5,383 nucleotides of DNA from an uncultured Collinsella sp. (GTDB taxonomy: Bacteria; Actinomycetota; Coriobacteriia; Coriobacteriales; Coriobacteriaceae). The stretch's first letter is position 1. Each line of letters opens with the position of its first letter. Below the pieces are notes generated by a model that was given only the letters and a program-made list of their open reading frames with translations, did not search any database and was not told the DNA's origin. Of this stretch, positions 1 through 4,998 are shown one piece after another. The stretch covers positions 1-5,383 of the forward strand of contig CABUQI010000088.1 of NCBI GenBank assembly GCA_902493545.1, written 5' to 3'. Position numbers and translations under genes: made by a program.

Positions 1-637
1 TGCCGACGGCCGGTGTCGCGGACGAATTCCCGCACGCATCGCCGTTCACAGCCTCACGCCACGTAATATGCGGCCCGCAATCAAAGCAGGCATCGGGCTG
101 CGCATGAAAGCGACGGTCGAGTGGATTGGCATACTCCGCGGCGCAGGCGGGACACATGGGGAAACGGTCCATCGAGGTAGCCGCTCGGTCATACGGCAGC
201 GACCGGATGATGGTAAAGCGTGGGCCGCAGTTAGTGCAGTTGATAAAGGGGTAGTGATAGCGTCGGTCGGCGGGATCGAACAATTCGCGCAAGCAATCGT
301 TGCAGGTGGCGATATCGGGCGAGACGAGCGTTGTGTGCGCGGTCTGGTCCTGCGACGCCACAATGCGAAAGCCCTGCTCGTTAGCGGCATCCCAGTTGCC
401 GGGTGCTAGGTCTACAACCTCGACATGCTCCACGCGAGACGCCGCAGGCGCATGCTCGGAAAGTGCGTCAACAAATTCGTCGAGCGACTCGCTTAGGGCG
501 TGCGCCTCGATATGCACGCCGTCGCCCGCGTTGAGCACCCAGCCGCAAATGCCGTGCGCCATGGCCTCGCGATACACAAACGGCCGCATGCCGACGCCCT
601 GCACAATGCCCGTTACATGGATATGCGCATGTCGCAT
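1..637 (-). CDS. hypF: HypF, carbamoyltransferase of [NiFe]-hydrogenase maturation (N-terminal part, cut by window edge)
   Basis: HypF works in the cytoplasm: it makes a carbamoyl-adenylate from carbamoyl phosphate and ATP and passes the carbamoyl group to HypE, the source of the cyanide ligands of the hydrogenase iron. The 212 residues present show the first two parts of the family architecture. Residues 5-92 are an acylphosphatase domain, with the signature GIVQGVGMRPF and the likely catalytic Arg18 and Asn36. Residues 112-187 are the double zinc finger: Cys112, 115, 134, 137, 162, 165, 184 and 187, with spacings 2-18-2-24-2-18-2, exactly the family pattern. The YrdC-like and Kae1-like domains that should follow lie beyond the left edge (full HypF is about 750 aa). 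The ATG at 635-637 is chosen because AAGGAGGG sits 5 bases upstream and the protein begins just before the acylphosphatase motif. It lies 29 bp after nikR on the same strand, so it is probably the third gene of that operon. The identification is secure. Confidence 0.96.
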   Translation of the reverse strand, partial: MRHAHIHVTGIVQGVGMRPFVYREAMAHGICGWVLNAGDGVHIEAHALSESLDEFVDALSEHAPAASRVEHVEVVDLAPGNWDAANEQGFRIVASQDQTAHTTLVSPDIATCNDCLRELFDPADRRYHYPFINCTNCGPRFTIIRSLPYDRAATSMDRFPMCPACAAEYANPLDRRFHAQPDACFDCGPHITWREAVNGDACGNSSATPAVG

Positions 638-666
638 GCGACCCTCCTTCGTTGAAATGTGTGCTG

Positions 667-1179
667 TTACAGCCCCAGGCTCTGCTTGGTGGCGGCGCAC
701 GTGAGCTCGCCGTGCTTAACGCCGCGCAGGCCCAGCAGACGGTCAGCCAGCTCGTAGACACGTTCGCCGCGACCCTTGAGCGCCAGAATCTCCAAGCAGT
801 TGTGGTGATCCAGATGCACGTGCATGGTCGATACGATCTCGTCGGTGTAGTCGTGCTGCACTTCGTCCAGACGGCGCGTCAGGTCGCCGGTGTGATGGTC
901 GTAGATCATGGTGAGCGACCCGATAACGTGCTCATCGGGCGTGCGCATCTGCTCTTTGGCGATTGAGGCGCGAATCAAATCGCGCACGGCCTCGGAGCGG
1001 TTGGCCACGTCGCCGCGGCGCCCGATCTGCTCGTCAAAACGGCGCAGCAGGTCGTCGGGTGCGGTAACCGAAAAACGGACCAGCTCGGAGCCGGAGCCAC
1101 TACAGTGGCAGCCCGCGTCACCGTCCGCCCCGTGCGGATGCTCGTGCTCGTACCCGCAGCAGTGCTCGTGTTCGGCCAC
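667..1179 (-). CDS. nikR: NikR-type nickel-responsive repressor with a Cys/His-rich N-terminal tail
   Basis: NikR binds Ni(II) and then represses nickel uptake or nickel-enzyme genes. Three parts are visible in the 170 residues. Residues 33-76 are a ribbon-helix-helix DNA-binding domain (strand LVRFSVTAP, then the helix NRSEAVRDLIRASI). Residues 84-161 are the ACT-like metal-binding and tetramerisation domain. The four ligands known from E. coli NikR (His76, His87, His89, Cys95) have counterparts at His109, His120, His122 and Cys128, with identical spacings of 11, 2 and 6. Residues 1-31 are an extra tail with His 4, 6, 12, 14, 16, 25 and Cys 7, 8, 24, 26; E. coli NikR (about 133 aa) starts directly at the DNA-binding strand. 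The start is GTG at 1177-1179, one base after the TAA of the upstream gene. The ribosome site is weak, so translation is probably coupled to that gene. No ATG or GTG lies between the tail and the strand, so the tail should be translated. hypF follows after 29 bp. Confidence 0.93.
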   Translation of the reverse strand: MAEHEHCCGYEHEHPHGADGDAGCHCSGSGSELVRFSVTAPDDLLRRFDEQIGRRGDVANRSEAVRDLIRASIAKEQMRTPDEHVIGSLTMIYDHHTGDLTRRLDEVQHDYTDEIVSTMHVHLDHHNCLEILALKGRGERVYELADRLLGLRGVKHGELTCAATKQSLGL

Positions 1180-1180
1180 C

Positions 1181-1429
1181 TTACACCAGCTTCACGGAGC
1201 CGACGGAGTTGTGGTCGGCCTCGATGGCTTCCTCGTAGCCCTCGAGCGCGTCATGCGCCTCGTGGAGCGCGGCCATGGCGGCCTCGAGCTTGGCGCCGAT
1301 GCGCTCCATGTCAAAATTCTCGGTCGCATGCAGCAGCTGATGGCTCCACTCGTGAGCGAGCTCGATGGTGTCGTCGACCTGCTTGACGCTCATGGCAAGC
1401 TGGCTCATGTTCATTCCAACATCATGCAT
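1181..1429 (-). CDS. Unrecognised small helical, histidine-rich protein, first gene of the nikR-hypF operon
   Basis: I do not recognise the family. The 82-residue product has no signal peptide, membrane segment or cysteine and reads as two long amphipathic helices (about 9-38 and 40-73) that could form a helical hairpin. It is acidic in the second helix. Histidines cluster at 26, 30 and 34, one per helical turn and so on one face, and at 56, 59 and 73 in the second helix, with glutamates nearby. This arrangement could bind a metal, which would suit a gene sharing an operon with a nickel sensor and a nickel-hydrogenase maturation gene; that is inference from position and composition. The ATG at 1427-1429 has AAGGAGA 6 bases upstream. 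Met6 and Met8 are further in-frame options but are poorly spaced from that site. The stop codon is one base before the GTG of nikR, a strong sign of translational coupling. That the gene is real is well supported; its function is not known. Confidence 0.82.
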   Translation of the reverse strand: MHDVGMNMSQLAMSVKQVDDTIELAHEWSHQLLHATENFDMERIGAKLEAAMAALHEAHDALEGYEEAIEADHNSVGSVKLV

Positions 1430-1454
1430 GGAAAATCTCCTTTTGTATGGGGCA

Positions 1455-1500
1455 GTTCAGTGGTTCAGATTTTACTACGCCCGCTCTGCGTGCAGCTGCA
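1455..1500 (-). promoter_or_regulatory. Candidate promoter/operator of the small gene-nikR-hypF operon
   Basis: On the minus strand TAAAAT (1469-1474) could be the -10 box, giving a leader of about 30 bases before the ATG at 1429. No good -35 hexamer is present at 17 bp. That position is instead filled by the perfect 10-bp palindrome TGCAGCTGCA (1491-1500). Downstream of the -10 box, around the expected transcript start, lies a direct repeat on the minus strand, CTGAAC-CA-CTGAAC (1455-1468). Either could be an operator. The E. coli NikR site (GTATGA-N16-TCATAC) is not present. Confidence 0.35.
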
Positions 1501-1539
1501 TAAGAAAACGGGTACGAGTCTGTGCGACTCGCACCCGTT
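1501..1539 (-). terminator. Intrinsic terminator, minus strand, ending the trxA transcript
   Basis: Two 14-base arms, 1507-1520 and 1526-1539, surround the 5-base loop 1521-1525. There is one imperfect position, which is a G-U wobble in the minus-strand RNA but an A-C mismatch in the plus-strand RNA. On the minus strand the stem runs into TTTTCTTA. Both points show that it works for minus-strand transcription, and the only minus gene upstream of it is trxA, whose stop codon lies about 120 bp away. It insulates the nikR operon promoter from trxA. Confidence 0.85.
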
Positions 1540-1660
1540 CACTGGGGGCTGTTTGTGACTACCATACTATCCGTGGTTGCACTCGGTGCATCTAGAAGTC
1601 CGGCGAGCGGTGCAAAAGCGCTCATGGGCGGCAGGCAGACGGCAACATGTAACAAGCGTA

Positions 1661-1981
1661 TTACAGATGCTTCTCCAGCAGCGCCTGCAGCCTCGCCTTG
1701 GGTAGAGCGCCAACCGAGCGGTCAATCTCCTCGCCGTTCTTAAACACAACCAGCGTGGGGATGCTCATGACGCCATACTTCATGGCCAGGTCCTGGTTGT
1801 CGTCGACGTTGCACTTGGCAACGGCGAGCTTGCCCGCCAGCTCATCGGCAACCTCGTCAACGATGGGCGAGAGGGATCGACAGGGCCCGCACCACGGTGC
1901 CCAAAAATCGACCAGCACGGGCAGGCTGTCGTTAACGATGGAATCGAAGTTCTCGGGGGTAATCTGATTAATGTCAGCCAT
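1661..1981 (-). CDS. trxA: Thioredoxin
   Basis: This is a cytoplasmic dithiol-disulfide oxidoreductase that reduces protein disulfides and is itself recharged by thioredoxin reductase. The 106 residues match the usual thioredoxin length. The active site W30-C31-G32-P33-C34 lies in VLVDFWAPWCGPC, with the buried acidic residue Asp25 (Asp26 in E. coli) and the conserved cis-proline Pro75 in SIPT. The residue after the second cysteine is Arg35, where E. coli has Lys. There is one extra cysteine, Cys57. The ATG at 1979-1981 has GGAGGT close upstream and gives a protein starting in the normal place. A longer reading from 2065 would add a non-homologous arginine-rich leader and is not favoured. The gene stands alone: its transcript ends at the terminator at 1501-1539, and it is divergent from the plus-strand gene at 2118. 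No thioredoxin reductase is in the window. Confidence 0.96.
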   Translation of the reverse strand: MADINQITPENFDSIVNDSLPVLVDFWAPWCGPCRSLSPIVDEVADELAGKLAVAKCNVDDNQDLAMKYGVMSIPTLVVFKNGEEIDRSVGALPKARLQALLEKHL

Positions 1982-2000
1982 GGTGACCTCCATAATGCGA

Positions 2001-2015
2001 CGCGGCTCGGCCGCG
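2001..2015. repeat. Short perfect inverted repeat in the trxA leader
   Basis: CGCGGC-TCG-GCCGCG has 6-base arms (2001-2006 and 2010-2015) around a 3-base centre. In a trxA transcript starting upstream it would form a stem-loop about 10 bases before the ribosome site (GGAGGT, about 1986-1991). That could affect translation or message stability. Arm length and GC content make chance occurrence possible. Confidence 0.5.
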
Positions 2016-2044
2016 TAAAACTCAGTACGACCGTGCTTATACCC

Positions 2045-2077
2045 AGCCGCCCGCAAAGCAACCACTCGCGGGCGGCT
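2045..2077 (+). repeat. Perfect 10-bp inverted repeat followed by a T-rich run, between trxA and the 191-aa gene
   Basis: AGCCGCCCGC (2045-2054) and GCGGGCGGCT (2068-2077) are exact inverted copies around a 13-base centre. On the plus strand the stem is followed by CTCTTTTATATAAT, so in shape it is a plus-strand intrinsic terminator. No plus-strand gene lies before it, however, and the T-rich run merges with the -10 box of the next gene. It may be an operator covering the -35 region of the plus-strand gene, or the end of an unannotated short plus-strand RNA. Confidence 0.6.
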
Positions 2078-2083
2078 CTTTTA

Positions 2084-2089
2084 TATAAT
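2084..2089 (+). promoter_or_regulatory. Consensus -10 box for the 191-aa gene
   Basis: TATAAT lies 28 bases before the ATG at 2118 and predicts a leader of about 20 bases that includes the ribosome site GGAGAG (2109-2114). No recognisable -35 hexamer is found 16-18 bp upstream, where the inverted repeat at 2045-2077 sits. An activator or repressor may therefore act at the repeat. Confidence 0.55.
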
Positions 2090-2117
2090 GGTGGGCACGC
2101 AAACGATTGGAGAGCGC

Positions 2118-2693
2118 ATGTCCACGTCACAAAGCCAGAAAAAAGAAGCCATCGCCCAGGCGGCCGAGCAGGAGCTCGCATCGCTTGCGGTCCGTGGCGT
2201 GCGTATCGCGGGCAACGCGTGCTCGCCGATCGTGCTGGTCAAAGGTGATTTGGACGAGGCCGAGCGTTCGGGTGGCGAGCTTGCCGCCGGCCCGGATGGC
2301 GCGGCGTTGCGCAAGGCGCTTGGGGCCATCGGCTACGCGCCCGAGGATTTTTGCGTGCTGTCAAGCGTCGCCGGCGTGGGTGATGGGACGGTCGCGGTGG
2401 GCGAGACTCTGCCGTGCGAGCTGTTCCGTGAGGCGCTTGAGGCTTTGGACCCCGAGGCGGTGCTGCTGCTCGACAACAACGCGGCTGACGCCATGCGCGA
2501 GACCTACGCCGATATGCTCGTGGCGATCGATGACTTCGACACCGCCATGCTCAAGCCCGGCCTGGTCGCCCATGTGCAGGGCCGCCGCGTGCTCGCGCTC
2601 GATGGCTTTGAGGCGGCGCTGACCGACAAAGCGGCCAAGCAGCGCATGTGGGCCTACATCAAGCAGCTGACCCCGGCGGCCGCTCCGCTGTAG
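2118..2693 (+). CDS. Uncharacterised protein, weakly resembling the uracil-DNA glycosylase superfamily
   Basis: The 191-residue product has no signal peptide or membrane segment. After a charged, glutamine-rich N-terminus (1-25), residues 33-83 read GNACSPIVLVKGDL, then a G-G-E-L turn, then DGAALRKALGAIGYAPEDFCVLSS. This order (strand, short charged turn, glycine-rich loop, helix, G-Y/L, strand) is that of the N-terminal half of family 4/5 uracil-DNA glycosylases. Residues 100-123 (ELFREALEALDPEAVLLLDNNAADA) resemble the middle of that fold, where a long helix is followed by a buried strand and a helix. The C-terminal segment VLALDGFEAAL with a following helix also fits. The canonical water-activating motif, the iron-sulfur cysteine set and the H-P-S motif are not evident, so activity on uracil is doubtful; it could be an inactive or repurposed member. 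The ATG at 2118 has GGAGAG about 5 bases upstream. The gene stands alone, divergent from trxA and convergent with the kinase gene. The coding call is firm; the family call is tentative. Confidence 0.8.
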   Translation: MSTSQSQKKEAIAQAAEQELASLAVRGVRIAGNACSPIVLVKGDLDEAERSGGELAAGPDGAALRKALGAIGYAPEDFCVLSSVAGVGDGTVAVGETLPCELFREALEALDPEAVLLLDNNAADAMRETYADMLVAIDDFDTAMLKPGLVAHVQGRRVLALDGFEAALTDKAAKQRMWAYIKQLTPAAAPL

Positions 2694-2757
2694 CGGATTG
2701 GCGCCGGTGAGCGATTGCCTGGCGGGCAAGACACGCCGCGAGATCGGCGCCGCACTT

Positions 2758-4035
2758 CTACATCACAGCGCGCAGCTCAAACCGATCGCCGTTAATGCGG
2801 AACTGACAGTTGCCGTTCATGCGCTCCACGGCAAGTTTGATGCTCTTGGTGCCAAAGCCGTGGCCCGCATGCCGGGTCACGGGCATGCCGTCGACCATGC
2901 GCGGCGCGCGGTCAAACGTGTTGGAAACTAACAGCAGCAGCTGGCCGTCCTCTAATCGCAGGTCAAAGTCGACGAATCGCTTTCCCTGGGGCGCGGCGCT
3001 CGCGGCGGTGATAGCGTTTTCCAAGGCATTTGAGAGCACGCTAAACGGGTCGGCGTCACCTACGTGGATGGTTTCGGGTACGGCGGCGCGCAGGTTGGCG
3101 GTAATGCCGTTTCTATTGATATCCGAGTTAAATGACGAAAGCGCGATGTTTACGGTCTCGTTGGCGCAGAAGCGGCGTACGGCGGTGCGATCGCCGGCTT
3201 CGCAGAGTTCATCGATGCGTTTGAGCGCCTCGTCGGTGTGGCCCTCCTCAATTAAAGCGGCCAGGCCGCGTAGGAAGTGGCGCATATCGTGGCGAAGAAT
3301 CGACAGCTCGCGCCCAGATTGACGCCAAGCCTCGAGCTCTTTGATGGCGGCGCTGTCGCGGGTTTCGAGCATCCAGCGCTCTCGCTCGGCGGTTTCCTTT
3401 TCTTCGTATTCGCGCAGGTAAACGGCAAGAAACATAAGATAGAAGGCACAGAGCGCAAAGGCCAAAAACTCAACCGTCACCACCGAGCCCGAGTGGAACA
3501 GCGTGGTGTAGACGTTGGTGGCGTAGTCAAAGACGTAATAGACGAGCGGCAGGATTAAAAGGATGCCCAGCTCGGTGGTGCTTTTAATCGCCAAGCGTGG
3601 ACCGATGTCGCCGGCCCAATGCAACAGGACGGCAAAGACGGCGAGTGTGGTCGCGATGCGCGCCAGATAGTATGCAATCTGAGAATCGGTTGCGGCAAAT
3701 GCGGCGATGCCCATCCAATTGCTGAACTGGCAGCTCAGATAGGCACTCGTAATGCCGAGCACGGCAAGCAGCGGGCTCAGGCGGTAGCGCGCGCACAAAT
3801 AGATGACGAGCGGCAGATGCACGACGAGCGGATATACCTGGCGGGCAAAAAGCTCGCCGCCGACGGCATTGGCGAGGCCAAATGCGCATCCGGTTACGGC
3901 ACCGACCAACACCAGTTCAAGCGCATGACGCCGGTTGATCTCGACACCGCACAGCGCCGCCGAGGCAAAGACGCCAAAGAGTAGCGTCGTGGCGTGGTGG
4001 ATTGCCCAAAGGACCATTTCGACCGAGGAGACCAT
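2758..4035 (-). CDS. GHKL-family membrane sensor histidine kinase, AgrC-like
   Basis: This is a sensor of a two-component system, 425 residues. The N-terminal half is a membrane domain with about seven hydrophobic helices (roughly 5-30, 38-59, 66-82, 86-115, 119-140, 155-172, 185-207), as in AgrC-type peptide receptors. A charged, probably coiled-coil linker follows (208-245). The phosphoacceptor box is SILRHDMRHFL with His249, followed by Asp250 and His253. The GHKL ATPase domain shows an N-box with Asn336 and Asn340 (SNALENAI) and a G-box G-H-G-F-G at 391-395. The C-terminus ends in the short FELRAVM strand typical of GHKL proteins of this kind. The ATG overlaps the TGA of the regulator gene by one base (TGATG), with GGGAG a few bases upstream, so the two are translationally coupled. 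The likely partner is that regulator, and the signal is unknown; AgrC relatives sense cyclic or linear peptides, but no peptide gene is adjacent. Confidence 0.93.
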   Translation of the reverse strand: MVSSVEMVLWAIHHATTLLFGVFASAALCGVEINRRHALELVLVGAVTGCAFGLANAVGGELFARQVYPLVVHLPLVIYLCARYRLSPLLAVLGITSAYLSCQFSNWMGIAAFAATDSQIAYYLARIATTLAVFAVLLHWAGDIGPRLAIKSTTELGILLILPLVYYVFDYATNVYTTLFHSGSVVTVEFLAFALCAFYLMFLAVYLREYEEKETAERERWMLETRDSAAIKELEAWRQSGRELSILRHDMRHFLRGLAALIEEGHTDEALKRIDELCEAGDRTAVRRFCANETVNIALSSFNSDINRNGITANLRAAVPETIHVGDADPFSVLSNALENAITAASAAPQGKRFVDFDLRLEDGQLLLLVSNTFDRAPRMVDGMPVTRHAGHGFGTKSIKLAVERMNGNCQFRINGDRFELRAVM

Positions 4036-4757
4036 CAGTGTCTCCCACCCTCAAAGCGCGCCGCAAAGTAGGCGTCTTGGAATCCCTGCTTGCAGCTGCG
4101 CGAAAGCGGGATGCACGCGCCCGAGCGCATGACGATGTCCGTGCGGTCAAAGTGATCGATATTGCGCAGGTTGACCTGGTAGCTGCGGTGGCATTTAAAG
4201 AAGACCGCGTTTTGCTCCAAGCGGTCCTCGACGCTGCGGAACGACTCGAGTGCCTCGATATCGCGTCCGTCGCGCAGGTGGAAGACCACGTGCTTGTTGC
4301 GCGCCTCGGCATATTCGATGTCGGACAGGCGCAGGGCGTGGTAGCCAAAGGAAGTTTTGATCACGAGCTCGTCGGTTGCCGCCGGGCGCATGCTCGAAAG
4401 CTCGTCGAGTAATCGCGCCAGGCGTTCGTAAGTCACGGGCTTGAGCAGATAGTCGAAGGCGCGGACCTCGTAGGATTCCAGCGCGAACTCGGGCGACGAG
4501 GTGAGGAACACCAGGCGCACGGCGGTGTCGGCCTGGCGCAGTTCGCGTGCGGTGTCCATGCCGTTGACGAGCGGCATGATCATGTCGAGCAGAATGATGT
4601 CGGCGCGCGATGCGGCATGGCGGGCCAGCAGGTCCTCGCCGCGCGTGACGAGCGCAACATCGACCGCCGTGCCCGTCTCGGTCGACCAACGGTCGATCAT
4701 CCGGTGCAGTCTATCTAGAAAAGCGACATCATCGTCGCAGGCAATAATCTTGAGCAT
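4035..4757 (-). CDS. LytTR-family response regulator, AgrA/VirR-like
   Basis: This is a cytoplasmic transcription regulator of 240 residues in two domains. Residues 1-122 are a receiver, with acidic pocket residues Asp8 and Asp9 (ACDDD), phosphoacceptor Asp58 (LLDMIMP), Thr86 in the switch strand (FLTSS) and Lys106 (LLKPV). Residues about 128-235 are a LytTR DNA-binding domain, with the conserved FFKCHRSYQVNL segment at 186-197 and IPLSRSCK at 216-223. LytTR domains bind paired direct repeats in target promoters. The ATG at 4755-4757 has a purine-rich AAGGGGG about 5 bases upstream. The gene leads the two-gene operon with the GHKL kinase, which it overlaps by one base. It is divergent from nadA, with 241 bp between them; nothing suggests that it controls nadA. 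Its own promoter is not clear: minus-strand upstream DNA from 4758 to about 4890 is GC-rich without a convincing -35/-10 pair. Confidence 0.95.
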   Translation of the reverse strand: MLKIIACDDDVAFLDRLHRMIDRWSTETGTAVDVALVTRGEDLLARHAASRADIILLDMIMPLVNGMDTARELRQADTAVRLVFLTSSPEFALESYEVRAFDYLLKPVTYERLARLLDELSSMRPAATDELVIKTSFGYHALRLSDIEYAEARNKHVVFHLRDGRDIEALESFRSVEDRLEQNAVFFKCHRSYQVNLRNIDHFDRTDIVMRSGACIPLSRSCKQGFQDAYFAARFEGGRH

Positions 4758-4913
4758 TCGGCCCCCTTAAGTAGTTCGATTTTGCCACATCGGGCACGCG
4801 CCGCTTGCGGGGGTGCGGACCGTTTGCGCCCCACGGCGTGCAGCTCGCGCCAAGCGGTGTTGCGGTGGCGAAAGATGCCTCCTGCGCCATGATTGAATCT
4901 TTATTTCAACTTT

Positions 4914-4957
4914 ACACCTAGGTTTACAGCTGTCTTGTCAGCTGTAAACCTAGGTGT
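4914..4957. promoter_or_regulatory. Perfect 19-bp inverted repeat, probable operator of nadA
   Basis: Arms 4914-4932 (ACACCTAGGTTTACAGCTG) and 4939-4957 are exact inverted copies around the 6-base centre TCTTGT. The repeat covers the -35 box and the whole spacer of the nadA promoter at 4935-4963, the position expected of a repressor site. No T-run follows, so it is not a terminator. In Firmicutes and Thermotogales de novo NAD genes are repressed by the niacin-sensing NiaR (YrxA), whose operators are palindromic with, as I recall, a similar TGTCTTG centre. NiaR is therefore the best guess for the binding protein, from memory and not checked here. Confidence 0.85.
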
Positions 4958-4963
4958 CATACT
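4935..4963 (+). promoter_or_regulatory. Promoter of nadA
   Basis: TTGTCA (4935-4940, five of six matches to the -35 consensus) and CATACT (4958-4963, four of six to the -10) are 17 bp apart. Transcription would start near 4970 and give a leader of about 30 bases with the ribosome site AGGGG at 4989-4993. The -35 box begins in the centre of the inverted repeat, and its last two bases and the spacer form the right arm. Confidence 0.6.
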
Positions 4964-4998
4964 AAAGCCCCAAGATTCGCCAAAAGAGAGGGGCCTTG

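Noticed and set aside
68..1595. Long plus-strand open frames across 68-409, 300-704, 652-966 and 908-1558.
   Set aside because: They lie opposite hypF, nikR and the small gene, whose minus-strand products match known families or have proper ribosome sites; the plus-strand frames come from high GC content.
1555..1638. Small minus-strand frames after trxA: a 28-codon frame (begins MSAFAPL) and another ending in CTECNHG, which looks like a zinc-ribbon end.
   Set aside because: Neither has a ribosome site; the second begins only inside trxA in a different frame and has a single C-x2-C pair. Better read as untranslated trailer.
1982..2065. Upstream extension of trxA to an in-frame ATG at 2065.
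   Set aside because: It would add 28 non-homologous, arginine-rich residues, whereas the ATG at 1981 has a strong GGAGGT and gives the normal thioredoxin length.
2088..2117. Earlier in-frame ATG at 2088 for the 191-aa gene.
   Set aside because: It overlaps the TATAAT box, lacks a ribosome site, and the ATG at 2118 has GGAGAG at the right distance.
2694..2757. Dyads GGCGCCG/CGGCGCC (2700-2706, 2745-2751) and TTGCC/GGCAA (2715-2719, 2725-2729) between the convergent genes, considered as a bidirectional terminator.
   Set aside because: Stems are short or widely separated and no T-run follows on either strand.
4824..4851. GC-rich near-repeats TTGCGCC and TCGCGCC spaced 21 bp apart, the spacing of LytTR binding sites, flanked by the 7-bp inverted repeat CCGCTTG/CAAGCGG (4801-4807, 4851-4857).
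   Set aside because: The match is short and made of the commonest bases of the region; LytTR sites are usually longer and richer in A and T. Chance is the simpler explanation without comparison to relatives.
4729..4890. Minus-strand reading frame of 53 codons (begins MAQEASF) between nadA and the response regulator, considered as a signal-peptide precursor for the AgrC-like kinase.
   Set aside because: No ribosome site precedes its ATG, it overlaps the start of the regulator gene in another frame, and the sequence has none of the features of an AgrD-type leader or core.
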